In this document: piece after piece, positions 1 through 9,871 of the stretch
How the letters are laid out: each line of letters begins with the position of its first letter
Numbering within the stretch: position 1 is the stretch's first letter
NCBI GenBank assembly: GCA_014621425.1
Contig: JAANBB010000595.1
Span: 1-20,917 of the forward strand
DNA from: Cylindrodendrum hubeiense
Lineage: Eukaryota > Ascomycota > Sordariomycetes > Hypocreales > Nectriaceae
DNA: 20,917 nucleotides
Direction of reading: 5' to 3'
Notes under the pieces: generated by a model
The model's database searches: none
Seen by the model: only the letters and a program-made list of their open reading frames with translations
What the model was told of the DNA's origin: nothing
Program-made: the position numbers and the translations under genes

Positions 1-866
1 GCCGGTAGCAGTCCCTGTGTTGGTCTCGGTAGCCTCGGTAGCAGTCTCGGTGGCAGTCTCGGCGGCAGTCTCGGTGGTGGTAGTGTCTTCCTCCGAGGTT
101 GTCTCGGCTTGGGTTGTGGTGGTTTGCTCCTCAGAAGACTCCTCCGTGGTGGTCGTCTCGGCTTGCTCTTGGGTAGAGGTTTGGGCCGTGGTGGTGGTGG
201 TAGTGCTGGTGCGCGTTGCGGAGGCACTGGGGACACCTTCATCCTCGTCAGCATTCACATCATGATGGGCCAATATCTCGGGGTTAACTCACAGCCGGCG
301 CCCTCGCACACGTATCCCGGGATACAGCATCCACCGCCAAGTTCCTCAGAGCAGCTTGTTGCACCGGAAGGGCAAGCACCAACCCCTCCCCCGCATGGCA
401 CTCCGTCGGGGCAGCAAGCGACGTTGCCGACGCTCGAGTCGTCAACAGAAACACAGTACGTCCCTTCTTGGCAGCACTTGTTTGATGCGTCGATATTAGA
501 GCAGCTGCTCGTACCATCTGGACAGGCCTCTCTCCTCTGCAGCAGCGCTAGGGCCTCGGCCGCCCGGCGCAGCACGTTGTACTCGGCATCTTCGAAGTGG
601 CGGGCAAATGCTGGACGGTAGCGCGTGATGCCGCCCACGGTTTCGCCTCGCTCGTCAAGGAACGAGATGGCGGCAGCGGCAGCGGCAGCGTCGCGAGGTG
701 AGAGCAGGGGGATGGCGGCGAAGGCGAGGTGCTCTGCTAGGAGCTTCTCGTTGGAGTTGGGCGCGAGCTTCTTGATCGCTGTTGGGGCGGAATTGTCGGC
801 CGCAGCGTGCGATACAAGGGCGAGGAGTGACATGGGAAGCACGAAGAATGCCGACGAGGACCTCAT
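1..866 (-). CDS. Secreted Cys-rich, Thr/Glu-rich probable GPI-anchored cell wall protein (partial, 3' end beyond window)
   Basis: Two exons, 866..293 and 236..<1. The protein starts with a hydrophobic signal peptide (about residues 1-23, ending near HAAA). An Ala-rich helical segment follows (seven consecutive Ala, residues about 60-66). A module with 14 Cys comes next (about residues 113-192), built from two related units of the form C-P-x-G-x-x-S-C ... C-C ... G-x-x-C. The intron 292..237 (56 nt) has donor GTGAGT, branch GCTGAC and acceptor AAG. Splicing removes an in-frame stop at 257..255 and opens a Thr/Glu-rich stalk with ETA/ETAT-type repeats that stays open to the left edge. Cys modules followed by a Thr-rich stalk are typical of fungal GPI-anchored wall proteins, but the GPI signal itself would lie outside the window. 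The biochemical role is unknown. Secretion and architecture are seen; GPI anchoring is inferred. Confidence 0.8.
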
Positions 867-1700
867 GACTGCTGGCTGCTATCCTGGCTTGGCACAGACA
901 AATGGTGGATTTCGAGCAGCGTCGCCTGGAAGCTTTGGCGATGTTGCACTGCAGGACTAATTGGAGTTGGGACCTCGCAGCTCGACAAGCCTCGCTCTAC
1001 ACCGCTGAATCTGGTCCAATCAGTGAGCTAGCGCAAGAGTAAAGAAGTACAGCTCCGTCCTGCTGGAAGATATTTATATCATGACGGTGGGGGAATCGTC
1101 TGACGCACAAGACCATGCCTGACTCTGCTGATGTGGCATGGCAGCTCGTACTCCGTTAGTAAACAAATGGGTGGCTGGGCGACGCCCGAATCTGGCGCCC
1201 GGCGTTACAGATTTGGTGTATCGTTTCCCCCGCCAAACATCAGAATAACGCGACAAAAGCCGCTGGGAATTGGACATGAGGTTCTTGTCAGATCTTTGCA
1301 AATCCGATTTGACTTGCCAAGAAAATGATCAAGGCCGATCCGACACGAATGCAGTGGTCGTCATTCCAGCTCAGGTCTCATGAGCCAACCCCACGACGTC
1401 ATGCACATGCACCTGGAGGTGAGACCTGGACAGGCCAGAACAGGCAAGCTTCCAGAATGCGGTGTCAGCTGGGTCTGTTAGCAGCTGCCGCGCTTTCACA
1501 TCACAACCACACGCAAACCAGCATTGTGTTTGAAGTTGGGAATGCATAAGTCATCTCAAATATATATCTATACGTAGTTGTCCTATTGTACAAGATTTCG
1601 TTTTACATATGCGCGGCTCACCTCTCATGAGCAGTGGCCGGCTGGATCCTTGGTGTTATACAGGGGTGTAGTGGTGTCATGATATGTGGTACATGGTGGT
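867..1700. other. Intergenic: promoter of the GPI-type gene and 3' region of the MRM1-like gene
   Basis: No convincing gene. Short open frames here (for example 1131-1328 and 1325-1549) have no recognisable domain, signal or splice continuation. A TATA-like element lies at 1071-1078 on the minus strand. The AT-rich stretch around 1557-1575 (TATATATCTATA) lies downstream of the MRM1-like stop and may serve in 3' end formation of that gene. Confidence 0.6.
1071..1078 (-). promoter_or_regulatory. TATA box candidate for the GPI-type gene
   Basis: Reading the minus strand gives TATAAATA, about 205 bp upstream of the ATG at 866. This is a good match to a TATA element and is correctly oriented. The distance implies a 5' leader of roughly 100-170 nt. 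Function is inferred. Confidence 0.4.
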
Positions 1701-3983
1701 TTAGAAGCCCAAGTCCATCTCCTTCTCTGGCTTCTTTCCCTCCGATTTCTTTTCCTCGTACATCTTTTGCTCCGGCTCTTGCTCCGGCTCCAGCTCCGAC
1801 TCCTCTTGAGTCGCCTCTTCCAACTCTTGCTGCGAAGCCTCTCCCTTCATCTCCTTGATCCCTAGCTTTGCCACCAAGTCAATGACCTGCTGCGTCTTGT
1901 TGGAGACCCCCTTTTGCTTGACCTTCTGTTCGACCCTCTGCTCGACATTGGTCTCAACCTCGATTTCTTTGACAAAGGAGTGACACAAAAGCCCAGTTGC
2001 AACGCTGACGTTCAAGCTGTCCACACAGCTGCCTTGGACGAATCGCGGCACCGACAGCTCGTAATCGGCGGCCATCTTTAGCTCTTTGGATAAGCCGTGT
2101 CCCTCGTTGCCGAGAACGAGCAGACATGGGTCATCGTTGAGCGGGCTTCTGGCTTCGATCGCATCCGTGGAGATGAACTTGTTGCCATGCTTTCGGATCA
2201 GTTTCCGGTCTGGTGGCGCGACTGCTGCAAAAGTCTTCCATCCAGCCTTGCTCGACTCCTCGATGAAGGTGAGGGGGTCGTCCACAGTGAACAGCGAGAT
2301 TTCCTCCACCGCGCCAGCTGCCGACTTGAGGACGACAGGGGTTAAAGTCGAGGAACCGCGAGTGGTGATACCCACAGCATCGATGCCCAGATAGCTTGCT
2401 GTACGGAGGATGCCTCCCAAATTTCCAGGGTCCAGAATCTCATTCAACAGCAGGACAAAAGGCTTGGGCATGACATCATTGGCGCGTCGGACAAAGGTGT
2501 CGGTGCCATTGATCGCCACCTCCTCCTTCATCTGGAAATCCAGTTCAACGTGGAATCCCAATCTAGTCGTGGTTTCCTCTAGTCTCCCCAAGGACTTGAT
2601 TGGGAGCTGGGGAAGGGGTGATGCCTCGAGAACAAAGCCGTTATGAGGTCGACCCATGCTCATTTTGTCCATGATACGCTGCTCATGGTTGGGGATGATG
2701 GTGATGGGGATATCGTGCTTCTTGGCTAGTCGAGTCATGATGGTGTTGTCTTTGGAGTCCTTTCGATTCTCTCCGCCGTAAATGTAGAGATTGTAGAGCT
2801 TTCGCCTTCCTTGCTCAAGGGCGGCCTTGACAACCGATCGTCCATACAGGAACTGGGACGCAGCAGTCGTGTACTTGAGAGTCATCGGCATCATCTCCTT
2901 CTTGCGCCCGCGAATCTCCATTGATGAGTCGTGATACTCCTCGTTGCCGCCACTTCGTCGTTCGGGTTGCCTTGAGCGCATCGCACCATCGCGATACCCC
3001 CCATCACCGCCACTTCGTCGTTCGGTATACGTTGAACGCATCGGACCTGATGAATCACGGCGTCCCCTATCGCCGTCACTTCGTCGTTCGAATTGCCTTG
3101 AGCGCGTTGGGGTTGATGAGTCGCGATATCCTCCATCACTTTCGTTTCGTCGCTCAGTTGGTCTTGAGTGCATCGGAGCCGACGCATCGCGAGATTCTCC
3201 TTCACCGTCGCTTCGTCGCTCACTTCTTCTTGGCTCCTCAGCTAACTCAGGACCACTGGCCTCGTGAGCTTCTCTCCCATCGCGCGCATTATCCCGCTTG
3301 GCATCGCGGAACGATCTAGGTCTGACGGGCTCCTGCAACTCCAGGTTGGAGGCCGTGTCTTTGAGATCGCCGTATTTCAGTCGGTAAACCAAGCTTTTCT
3401 TGCCGAAAGAGAACTCTGAATCTGCGAACCGCTTTCTCCGGGTCCTGCGGTAGTCATCATCCTCCTCTTCTTCCTCCTCCTTTTTCTTTGCAAGCTTCTT
3501 CCGTAGCTTTTGCTGCTGGCGCCAGTTGGAGGCACCGTCCATGGCCTTAGACGTAGATCTTGAGGCAAAGGTATCCCGCGGTTCTCGACCGAAGGAACCG
3601 CCCCTACTCGGCGCGGCACCGGATCGAGCATTGAACTTTGACGCAAACGAATCCTGAGGTTCTCGGCTGAAAGAGGCTCTCCTCCCTGATCTCATGTCGG
3701 ATCGACCGGTGGATTTTGGCGACGACGAACCACGGGCTTCTCGACCCGCAAAACCCCTCGACCTTGGCTTTGAATCGGATGCATCACGTTGATTTCGATC
3801 GGTCGATTCTCCGGGAGATCGTGGCGCCCCGTACTGAACTCGCTCGGAGGAGCGTATTCCTCGATGGATCGCAGAAAGGCTCGATGCGCGAACCAGGATT
3901 CGGGAGGGGCTTTGGTCGCAGCGAAGAGTTGTCGCAAATGGACGGCGCAAGGCAACTACCCTCAATTGTGCCGGGTATAGCAT
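1701..3983 (-). CDS. MRM1: SpoU-type rRNA 2'-O-ribose methyltransferase, mitochondrial MRM1-like
   Basis: Single exon, 760 residues. The N-terminus is rich in Arg/Ser and poor in acidic residues up to about residue 48, as in mitochondrial presequences. A long basic low-complexity region follows (about 60-365), with a K/E/D-rich stretch at 165-177 and five tandem 20-22 residue repeats at 256-363. The SpoU substrate-binding domain spans about 379-455 (YGRSVVKAAL, then RPHNGFVLEASP). The SpoU/TrmH knotted methyltransferase domain spans about 507-672, with motif 1 at 514-529 (N-x4-P-x-N-x-G-x3-R-x-A), motif 2 at 625-630 (GNEGHG) and motif 3 at 656-665 (SLNVSVATGL). A charged Glu/Gln/Lys-rich tail ends the protein. 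MRM1 makes a 2'-O-methylguanosine in the large mitochondrial rRNA; the same role is inferred here. It is divergent from the remodeller gene with a 454 bp gap. Another TrmH-family rRNA or tRNA enzyme is possible, but the substrate-binding domain favours MRM1. Confidence 0.9.
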   Translation of the reverse strand: MLYPAQLRVVALRRPFATTLRCDQSPSRILVRASSLSAIHRGIRSSERVQYGAPRSPGESTDRNQRDASDSKPRSRGFAGREARGSSSPKSTGRSDMRSGRRASFSREPQDSFASKFNARSGAAPSRGGSFGREPRDTFASRSTSKAMDGASNWRQQQKLRKKLAKKKEEEEEEDDDYRRTRRKRFADSEFSFGKKSLVYRLKYGDLKDTASNLELQEPVRPRSFRDAKRDNARDGREAHEASGPELAEEPRRSERRSDGEGESRDASAPMHSRPTERRNESDGGYRDSSTPTRSRQFERRSDGDRGRRDSSGPMRSTYTERRSGGDGGYRDGAMRSRQPERRSGGNEEYHDSSMEIRGRKKEMMPMTLKYTTAASQFLYGRSVVKAALEQGRRKLYNLYIYGGENRKDSKDNTIMTRLAKKHDIPITIIPNHEQRIMDKMSMGRPHNGFVLEASPLPQLPIKSLGRLEETTTRLGFHVELDFQMKEEVAINGTDTFVRRANDVMPKPFVLLLNEILDPGNLGGILRTASYLGIDAVGITTRGSSTLTPVVLKSAAGAVEEISLFTVDDPLTFIEESSKAGWKTFAAVAPPDRKLIRKHGNKFISTDAIEARSPLNDDPCLLVLGNEGHGLSKELKMAADYELSVPRFVQGSCVDSLNVSVATGLLCHSFVKEIEVETNVEQRVEQKVKQKGVSNKTQQVIDLVAKLGIKEMKGEASQQELEEATQEESELEPEQEPEQKMYEEKKSEGKKPEKEMDLGF
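2895..3218 (-). repeat. Five in-frame tandem repeats of 60-66 bp within the MRM1-like gene
   Basis: Codons 256-277, 278-299, 300-321, 322-341 and 342-363 encode units of 22, 22, 22, 20 and 22 residues. The approximate pattern is R-R-S-[DG]-G-x-x-G-Y-[RH]-D-[SA]-S-x-P-x-R-S-[RT]-x-x-E. On the plus strand the shared core CTTCGTCGTTCG recurs at about 60-66 bp spacing. One unit lacks two codons. Units are diverged from each other, so the expansion is not very recent. Confidence 0.9.
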
Positions 3984-4437
3984 CGCAGAATGTGGTCGTG
4001 GGAATGAGCCAGCGACAGTATGGTGGGATGGTTTTGGCGTCTCATGGAAGCTATTTCAGTTCTCGAAGTATTATCTCAACTTTTTCTGCCGATTCGTGCA
4101 GGGGCCCCGGCGGGCGGTGAGACCAGTCCCAGTGCCCTGATTGGCTATTATTTCGAGATCGCTGAACCTCGGACAGCTTGGTTAATGGGTACAACGCGTG
4201 TGCGGGCAACAAGTCGCGTTTCCGTTTCCAACCGAAGCGATCCTTTCAAGCGGTATTCAGGAGATTTTTTGATTGCTTCCCCCCTCAAATTAACCATCCA
4301 TCTGGGGTTCTATTCTTTTACCTCCTCTATCGAAGTGTTTCCAGCCTAGTCGCGAGCTTCTGGATCCTCCCGCGCAACCGAACGCCGACAAGACCCCGCC
4401 GACATCCCTCGAAACTCGACCCGATGCGCCGCAAGTA
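3984..4437. promoter_or_regulatory. Divergent promoter region, MRM1-like / mit1-like
   Basis: A 454 bp gap separates two outward-facing start codons (3983 minus, 4438 plus). No clear TATA box is visible; this fits TATA-less housekeeping promoters. A short open frame at 4178-4438 ends where the remodeller begins and has no recognisable features. Confidence 0.6.
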
Positions 4438-7400
4438 ATGGACAGCGACGATGAGTCTCGAGGGTCTGTTGACAGCGAGAACAATGACAAGGGGATGGAC
4501 GTCGATATGCCTCTTGATGACTTAATGGCGGAATTTGGCAACCTCGCCGAGGAGGAAACCCCGAGTGGCTTCCTCGGGGACCATGTGCAGCTCGACGACA
4601 ACGCTCAAGACAGCTTCACCTCCCACCCTCAAACAGACCACAACGGGATAGAGGTCGCCATTCCAGGTATACCGAGAGATAAGCGCAAGGAATATGTTGC
4701 CGTGTGCAGCGACATCGTCGAGGCCATCTCGGCAGAGCTCCCAACCAAGAATGGCCAAATACAGTGCTTAGTCGAGTTTACAGATGGAAGAAAAGAACTG
4801 GTAGGTGGATATTTGCCTTCTCTATACCTCTATACCTATTCAATTACGCCATATCTCCTGCCACCTTCATTGTTTTCGTCGTTTGCACGTACTGCAACTC
4901 CCTGCTATTCAGCCGTTTGTCAGATTCAGCTCAGCTCAAGCGAGTGGGGGCCTCTTTGACAGAACGCTACTTCACGTTCTCCAACTCCCTTACTCTCTCT
5001 AAGGCAAATGGCTGTGTTATTGGTGCAAGCCAGTGTTATTCACTGCCGAATTCAAACAAGCTAGGCCCGCCTTGCAGGCAACGCTCCCTCCTCTGACTTC
5101 TCGCACGCTCCCGAATTTCGTCTCTACCACCAACACTACCATCGTTATCCGATTTCATCATCTCACTGTTCTTCATACTCCGTGTTCTAGAGGGTGCCTT
5201 CATATCACTAACTTGGCGCCAAGATCCCGTTTACCGAGCTTATTGCCCTCGAGAACGGCAAGGCAGCTTTCGCTCATTTCAGCAAAGGCGTAGGCTTACG
5301 CGACGGCGACATGGTCGCACCAGGTCACAAGCGGAAGTGGGATTCAGATGATGAGTCGGATACCGATGTACAGTCCGTCGTATCAGATCACATGGATGTT
5401 GATGAGGATGAGAGCGAAGAACAACCCCGCCGCCTTCGGAGACCACTCAGTCGTCCCCTTCGCTCTCGAGAGTCAACGAGACAAAACTCTCGGAATATCT
5501 CCATCATCTCAGATGAAGATGAAGATGATGAAGATGATGAACTAAATGGTCACGATGACCTCGAGCCGAATCCGCCTACCAACTCAAGCCGAACGCTCAG
5601 AGCGCGACAGCCGAGGCAACTCACCTTGACAAACATGTCTTTTTCTACCCACCCAGAAGGTCAAGATCAAGACGAATTGCTTCATGAACCTCCTCCCGCC
5701 TCGTCGGATGATGGTGATGGTGATTTCTTTCTTGTGACTTCGGATCTTGTGCCCAAAAAGGGTCGCCAAAGCAAAGCACGCTCGAGATCAAAGCGAATGC
5801 AGACTCTACACGCACGGTCAAGGGCGCAATTGTCTGCGAGATCCCGACGACAGAAGTCTCCCGACTCTGATATCGAATTTGAAGCACCTCGAAGGTCGAT
5901 TAGATCCACCCGAAACAAGAACAACATGCAGGACGAGGCTTTGATGGATGAAGACTCATTTTATGTTGTCGACGACAAGGCGCCAGGGGCTCCAAAGGCC
6001 ATCTCGGTCAGAGAAATCTTCCAGCCGCCACCATTTGACTCTGCATTTGCATCGATGCACATGGAAACCTGTCATACCTGCGGTGGATCGAGGCAGCGTG
6101 GCCAGATTATCCATTGTCAGGGATGCACACTATCATATCACAAGAACTGTCTCGGCTTTCGAAGCGCACGAGATCACATGGTCACAAAGGTCGGAGAAGA
6201 TGACTTTGTGCTGCAATGCAAATTCTGCATTGGCGTGTACAAGAAGAAGGATCAAAACGCCCCATCACATGGAATGTGTCAAGGTTGTAAAGTCGAAGGC
6301 CGTGCCTGCACCTCATTCTCTGAAAAGAAGACCGCCCGACAGGAGGAGAAGCTCCGAGAAGATAACGATGGCGTGGATCCGGTCACAATAGTATCCGCCG
6401 ATCTCTTGAACAACTCTGATCTTGTTCTCTTTCGGTGCGCCACATGCCGTCGAGGCTGGCATGTAGAGCACTTGCCCGGCGAAGGTGACGATGATATCGG
6501 CACAGATCTCAAGTCAGAACGCCTCAAGGACTACTCCATCGATTGGCAGTGCGATGACTGTAGCACTTCCAAACACAAAATCCATCGCCTCGTTGCTTGG
6601 CGACCTTCCGATTGTGATCTCACTGAGACGTCTCATCAACCGGCTTACAACCAAGTCAAAGAGGATGACAGGGAGTATCTCATCAAATGGGAGAGTCTAT
6701 CTTACGTCCATTGTACATGGAAGCCGGGAGCTTGGGTTCATGGAGTGGCACCCTCCACCATGCGTGTCTCATTTGGGAAAAGGGATTTGGATCAGGATCT
6801 ACTCAAGCTTGACGAGAAGGAGGCCATTCCTGATGAATTCATCACACCTGATATCATATTCAACGTCAAGATGCAGAAGTCTGCTCCACATTATAGCACC
6901 CGGGAGGCTGAGCTGGCAAACATGTCCGGAGTCAGCAAGGTCCTCGTCAAGTATCAAGGTCTTGGCTACGATGACGTTGTGTGGGATTCGCCACCAAGGG
7001 AGAGCATGGGTGCAATCCATAGCGCTTTTGTGGAAACCTACTACGAGTATGTTGAAGGGAAATATTTCCAGAATAACCCTCAATCCGAAGTTCAAAAGCA
7101 GATCAAAGCGTTCAAAGCAGCACCATTCGTCGAGGTTGACGAGCAGCCCGCGGGACTCAGGCGAGGCAAGCTCATGGGATATCAAATCGAAGGAGTTAAC
7201 TGGCTCTTGGAGAACTACCACTCCAACCGGAGCGTCGTCTTGGCGGACGAAATGGGCCTGGGCAAGACAGTCCAAGTTGTCAGCCTGGTCACCTCGCTCG
7301 TCCAAGACAAACCCAAGGTAAGCAATCTTCTCGAACAATTATGCGCCCGTATTAACCCAATTGCAGTGCTGGCCGTTCCTCATTGTCGTTCCCAATGCGA

Positions 7401-9871
7401 CATGTCCCAACTGGCGCCGTGAGTTCAAGCAGTGGGCACCGGATCTACGAGTTGTGACCTACCACGGGGGAAAAGAGCCCCAAGAGCTTGCCTACAAATA
7501 CGAACTGTTCCCCAACAACTCCGCGGACATGAAAGCGCATGTAGTCATCATGTCATACGACTCTGCTGCAGATCCTCGCACAAAGGTCCTCTTCAAGTCT
7601 ATCAACTGGACAGGTCTTGTTGTGGACGAGGGTCAGCGATTAAAGAACGACCAGAATCTTCTCTACATCGCCCTGCGATCTATGAAAATTCCTTTTCGAC
7701 TCCTTCTAACAGGAACTCCTCTGCAGAATAACAAACGAGAACTCTTCAACTTGCTTCAGTTCATCGATGAGACCCAGGATGCAGCAAAACTGGACGAGGA
7801 ATACGAAGTCCTTGACAAGGAGACCCTGCCGAAGCTTCATGAGAAGATTCGCCCATACTTCCTCCGACGCACAAAGGCTGGCGTTCTCAAGTTCCTCCCT
7901 CCAATGTCTCAAATTATTCTTCCGGTCACGATGACCATCATCCAAGAAAAGCTTGCCAAGAGCATCATGGCCAAAAACCCCCAGCTGATCAAGTCCATGT
8001 TCGCCAACAGCAAAATGAACAAGAAGGAACGTGGAAGCCTCAACAATATTTTGATGCAGCTGCGAAAATGCCTTTGCCACCCGTTCGTATACTCCGAGGC
8101 CATCGAGGAAAAGCATCACGACAACGCCGTCATGCAACGCAACCTTGTGGAGGCATCTGCAAAGTTGCTTTTGTTGGAGAAGATGCTCCCCAAACTAAAG
8201 GAAAGAGGACACCGGGTCCTCATCTTCAGTCAGTTCTTACAGCAGCTGACTATTATCGAGGATTTCCTCGCCGGCCTCGGTTTTGAATACCGCCGACTCG
8301 ACGGACAAATCGGAAGCTTGGAGAAACAACGTCGTATCGATGCTTTCAATGCACCCGATTCACCCATCTTTGCATTTCTTCTGTCGACACGAGCTGGCGG
8401 TGTGGGCATCAATCTTGCGACAGCAGACACGGTCATCATTCTCGACCCTGACTTCAACCCCCATCAAGATATTCAAGCCCTGTCTCGTGCTCACCGTATT
8501 GGACAAAAGAAAAAGGTCCTCTGTTTTCAGATCGTAACCAAAGACTCCGTGGAGGAGAGGATCATGCAGGTTGGCCGAAAAAAGATGGCTCTTGATCATG
8601 CTCTGATCGAGAGCATGGACGACGATGATCTGGCGGGTGATGATTTGGAGTCTATTCTCAAGCATGGCGCACAAGCGTTGTTTGACGAAAATTACCAGAA
8701 AAAGGCCATTCATTATGACGCTGCTTCTATTGACAATCTCCTAGATCGGACACTGATGGAAAAGCCCAATTCAACTGAGGAGGGCTCAGGGGAGGGTCAA
8801 TATGCTCACACCCGAGTTTGGGCCAACGATAAGTCCGGTTTTGAAGATGCCCTTGCTACTAAAGAAGAAAACGAGCCGATGCCAATCAACTCGAGCGTCT
8901 GGGATCGAATCCTTGCCGAGCGTGAGGAGGAAGCCCGGAGAGAAGCTGAGGCTAACCGAGAGGTGCTCGGGCGAGGCGGCAGACGCCGGATGGTAAGTAT
9001 CAATTCTACGACTGTTGACTCGCGACTTACTCCTTTGCTAGGCTGTCAACTACAAGACAAATGCTGCGGACACTGTACCTCTCCTTGGCGACCACGAACC
9101 CGAATCGTCGGACTCCTCCGATGACTTCGCCGGCGCAGAATCTGCGGATGAAACTGACGAGGAAGATCGCATGTCCTTGTCAAAAGGTAAACGCCAGAAA
9201 TCTACTCCTCCGCAACAGAGGACCCCAGCTCCAACCCCGACCAAGAAGGTAGTAAAGAACGGCAATGTTAACAGACGCACCGCGCAGACGCCAAAGAAAC
9301 TCCCGACACGAACGGCGAACCCTCAAACTCCCGCAACACCAAAGCGCGAGAAGACTCCAAGCGCAAAGGCGCCAGGTCTGAAAGCCAAAAAGGCCATCAA
9401 ACAGGCCACCGCATCGACACAGAAAACCAAGCAGCTGCCAAGCCAGGCCCGCAGCGCTCAGAGCCGGAAACCAAGAAAAAGCGTCGCAGTCGAAAGCAAC
9501 AGCTCCAAGAAGGCGAAACCAGGGAAATCCCAGTCCTTGGCTCCAGCAAAGTCGTCTTCCCAAACTACACCAGCGAGGGACACAACGGAGCCCAGAGCGG
9601 TGCCGCGTCAGCCAACGGCGGACCAAGACACTCCCAATATCTAAACCACAACTATCATTACAACGAGCAGCGGCCATACACCTGGTTAGAACAACTATAC
9701 GGGCTCCCAGACATGCTTGACTACGGAAGCCTGCGCTTGGCCTCAGAGGCCGAGGTGCGGGTGGCTCTAGACCGGGTGCAACACTCAGGATCAAACACGG
9801 AAACCAAAGAGCTACAAAAGGCGGTATTGATCCGCAAACTAAGGGAATTCACCGGGCAAAGCGGGCCCTGA
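4438..9871 (+). CDS. mit1: CHD3/Mi-2 family chromatin remodelling ATPase, Mit1-like
   Basis: Model: exons 4438..4800, 5224..7317, 7367..8992, 9042..9186 and 9288..9871, coding for 1603 residues. Intron lengths are 423, 49, 49 and 101 nt. Domains: acidic N-terminus; a small chromo/tudor-like segment at about 105-145 that spans intron 1; acidic and basic linker; a PHD-type zinc finger at 404-456 (C404, C407 ... C453, C456); a second Cys cluster at 473-567 (C473/C476, C526/C529, C564/C567); chromodomain-like segments at about 603-650 and 664-717; SNF2 ATPase from about 765 with Walker A DEMGLGKT at 796-803 and DEGQ at 906-909; helicase C at about 1095-1215 (STRAGGVG 1159, SRAHRIGQ 1192-1199); a Lys/Pro-rich linker; and a conserved-looking C-terminal block at 1534-1603. 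In fission yeast Mit1 is the remodeller subunit of the SHREC heterochromatin silencing complex; the same nuclear role is inferred. Without the last intron, frame 0 would stop at 9644 and lose the C-terminal block. The last intron is the least certain; a 9249..9361 alternative also keeps frame. Confidence 0.88.

Noticed and set aside
1131..1549. Two short frames as a possible small gene
   Set aside because: Nothing recognisable, overlapping different frames, no matching introns.
6485..7321. 278-codon plus-strand frame
   Set aside because: It overlaps the chromodomain and SNF2 exon in another frame with Ser/Arg-rich random composition.
9249..9274. 26-nt intron GTAGTA..ACAG as the frame link in the remodeller
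   Set aside because: It keeps the phase but is too short for spliceosomal splicing; the 101-nt intron 9187..9287 explains the same frame change.
9180..9794. 204-codon open frame on the minus strand
   Set aside because: It lies opposite the last exons of the remodeller, is rich in Arg/Cys/Trp, and has no domain or promoter; a shadow of the coding strand.
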